NCBI GenBank assembly: GCA_934364795.1
Contig: CAKRMK010000064.1
Location: forward strand, 1 to 5,853
Origin: an uncultured Blautia sp.
GTDB taxonomy: Bacteria; Bacillota; Clostridia; Lachnospirales; Lachnospiraceae
Reading direction: 5' to 3'
DNA length: 5,853 nucleotides
Under the pieces are notes generated by a model. That model was not told where the DNA came from. It saw nothing but the letters and a program-made list of their open reading frames with translations, and did not search any database. Within the stretch, counting starts at the first letter, position 1. Each line of letters begins with the position of its first letter. Positions 5,724 through 5,853 of the stretch are shown piece by piece. The translations under genes and the position numbers were made by a program.

Positions 5724-5853
5724 AAGAGAAAGCCGAGGCATTCCCCAAATTGGGGAGCGTTCTAATGTTACCAAATCGAAAAAATCTGTAGATTGACAAC
5801 TCGAAAAAGAGTTGATAATCTTATATATGGCCGAAGGGAAAAATCCCAGAAAC
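5724..5853 (+). ncRNA. Structured sequence interrupting tRNA-Arg(CCU), candidate group I intron (partial)
   Basis: This replaces the tRNA right after the anticodon and runs off the window. It is non-coding and rich in hairpins: TCCCC/GGGGA (5742-5756), CAACTC/GAGTTG with a GAAAAA loop (5797-5814), flanked by GATT/AATC, and GGGA/TCCC with an AAAA loop (5836-5847). A group I P1 helix can be drawn between exon AGCGCCTCCT (5714-5723) and GGGGAGCGTT (5752-5761), with 9 of 10 positions paired and a U-G pair at the proposed 5' splice site after U36. Group I introns in tRNA anticodon loops, including tRNA-Arg(CCU), are known from other bacteria. It does not start with the group II consensus GUGYG. 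The P3-P8 core and 3' exon are not visible, so an insertion or pseudogene remains possible. Confidence 0.5.

Noticed and set aside
5688..5740. Phage or integrative-element attachment site in the tRNA
   Set aside because: Integration usually preserves an intact tRNA by supplying an identical 3' half. Here the sequence after the anticodon does not restore the tRNA, and no integrase gene is seen.
5724..5853. Group II intron in the tRNA gene
   Set aside because: The sequence after the anticodon starts AAGAG and not with the GUGYG 5' end typical of group II introns, and tRNA anticodon loops are known sites for group I introns.

Overview
The window looks like chromosomal DNA from a low-to-moderate GC Firmicute, most likely a gut Clostridium of the Lachnospiraceae type. 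This is inferred from AT-rich spacers, strong AGGAG-type ribosome binding sites, a GTG start behind a good site, and the protein families present. No species can be named from the sequence alone.

Layout, left to right. Positions 1-285 hold no gene. They contain a possible insertion-sequence end remnant, a 10-bp-stem hairpin and three 15-bp tandem repeats. Next is an SLC13/DASS-type anion permease on the minus strand (286-1551), then a 405-bp divergent control region, then a LysR-type regulator on the plus strand (1957-2856). The divergent arrangement suggests the regulator controls the permease. A 174-bp convergent spacer (2857-3030) contains a very long imperfect hairpin. After it comes a probable minus-strand operon, transcribed from right to left: a Gfo/Idh/MocA oxidoreductase (5447-4182), a YhcH/YjgK/YiaL (DUF386) sugar-associated protein (4127-3672) and a stand-alone C39-like papain-fold cysteine peptidase or amidase (3651-3031). 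The first two genes are a combination seen in sugar-acid and sialic-acid catabolic loci. The third is an unusual partner for them.

Upstream of the operon (5448-5643) are a candidate minus-strand promoter, a 12-bp perfect palindrome and several related ATGATAT words. The right edge (5644-5853, plus strand) holds the most interesting signal: a good promoter followed by a perfect 5' half of tRNA-Arg with anticodon CCU. The tRNA sequence is lost just after the anticodon and replaced by a structured, non-tRNA sequence that runs off the window. The best reading is an intron-containing tRNA gene, probably a group I intron inserted after U36. The alternative is a tRNA gene broken by an insertion. The intron's catalytic core is not visible here, so this remains inference.
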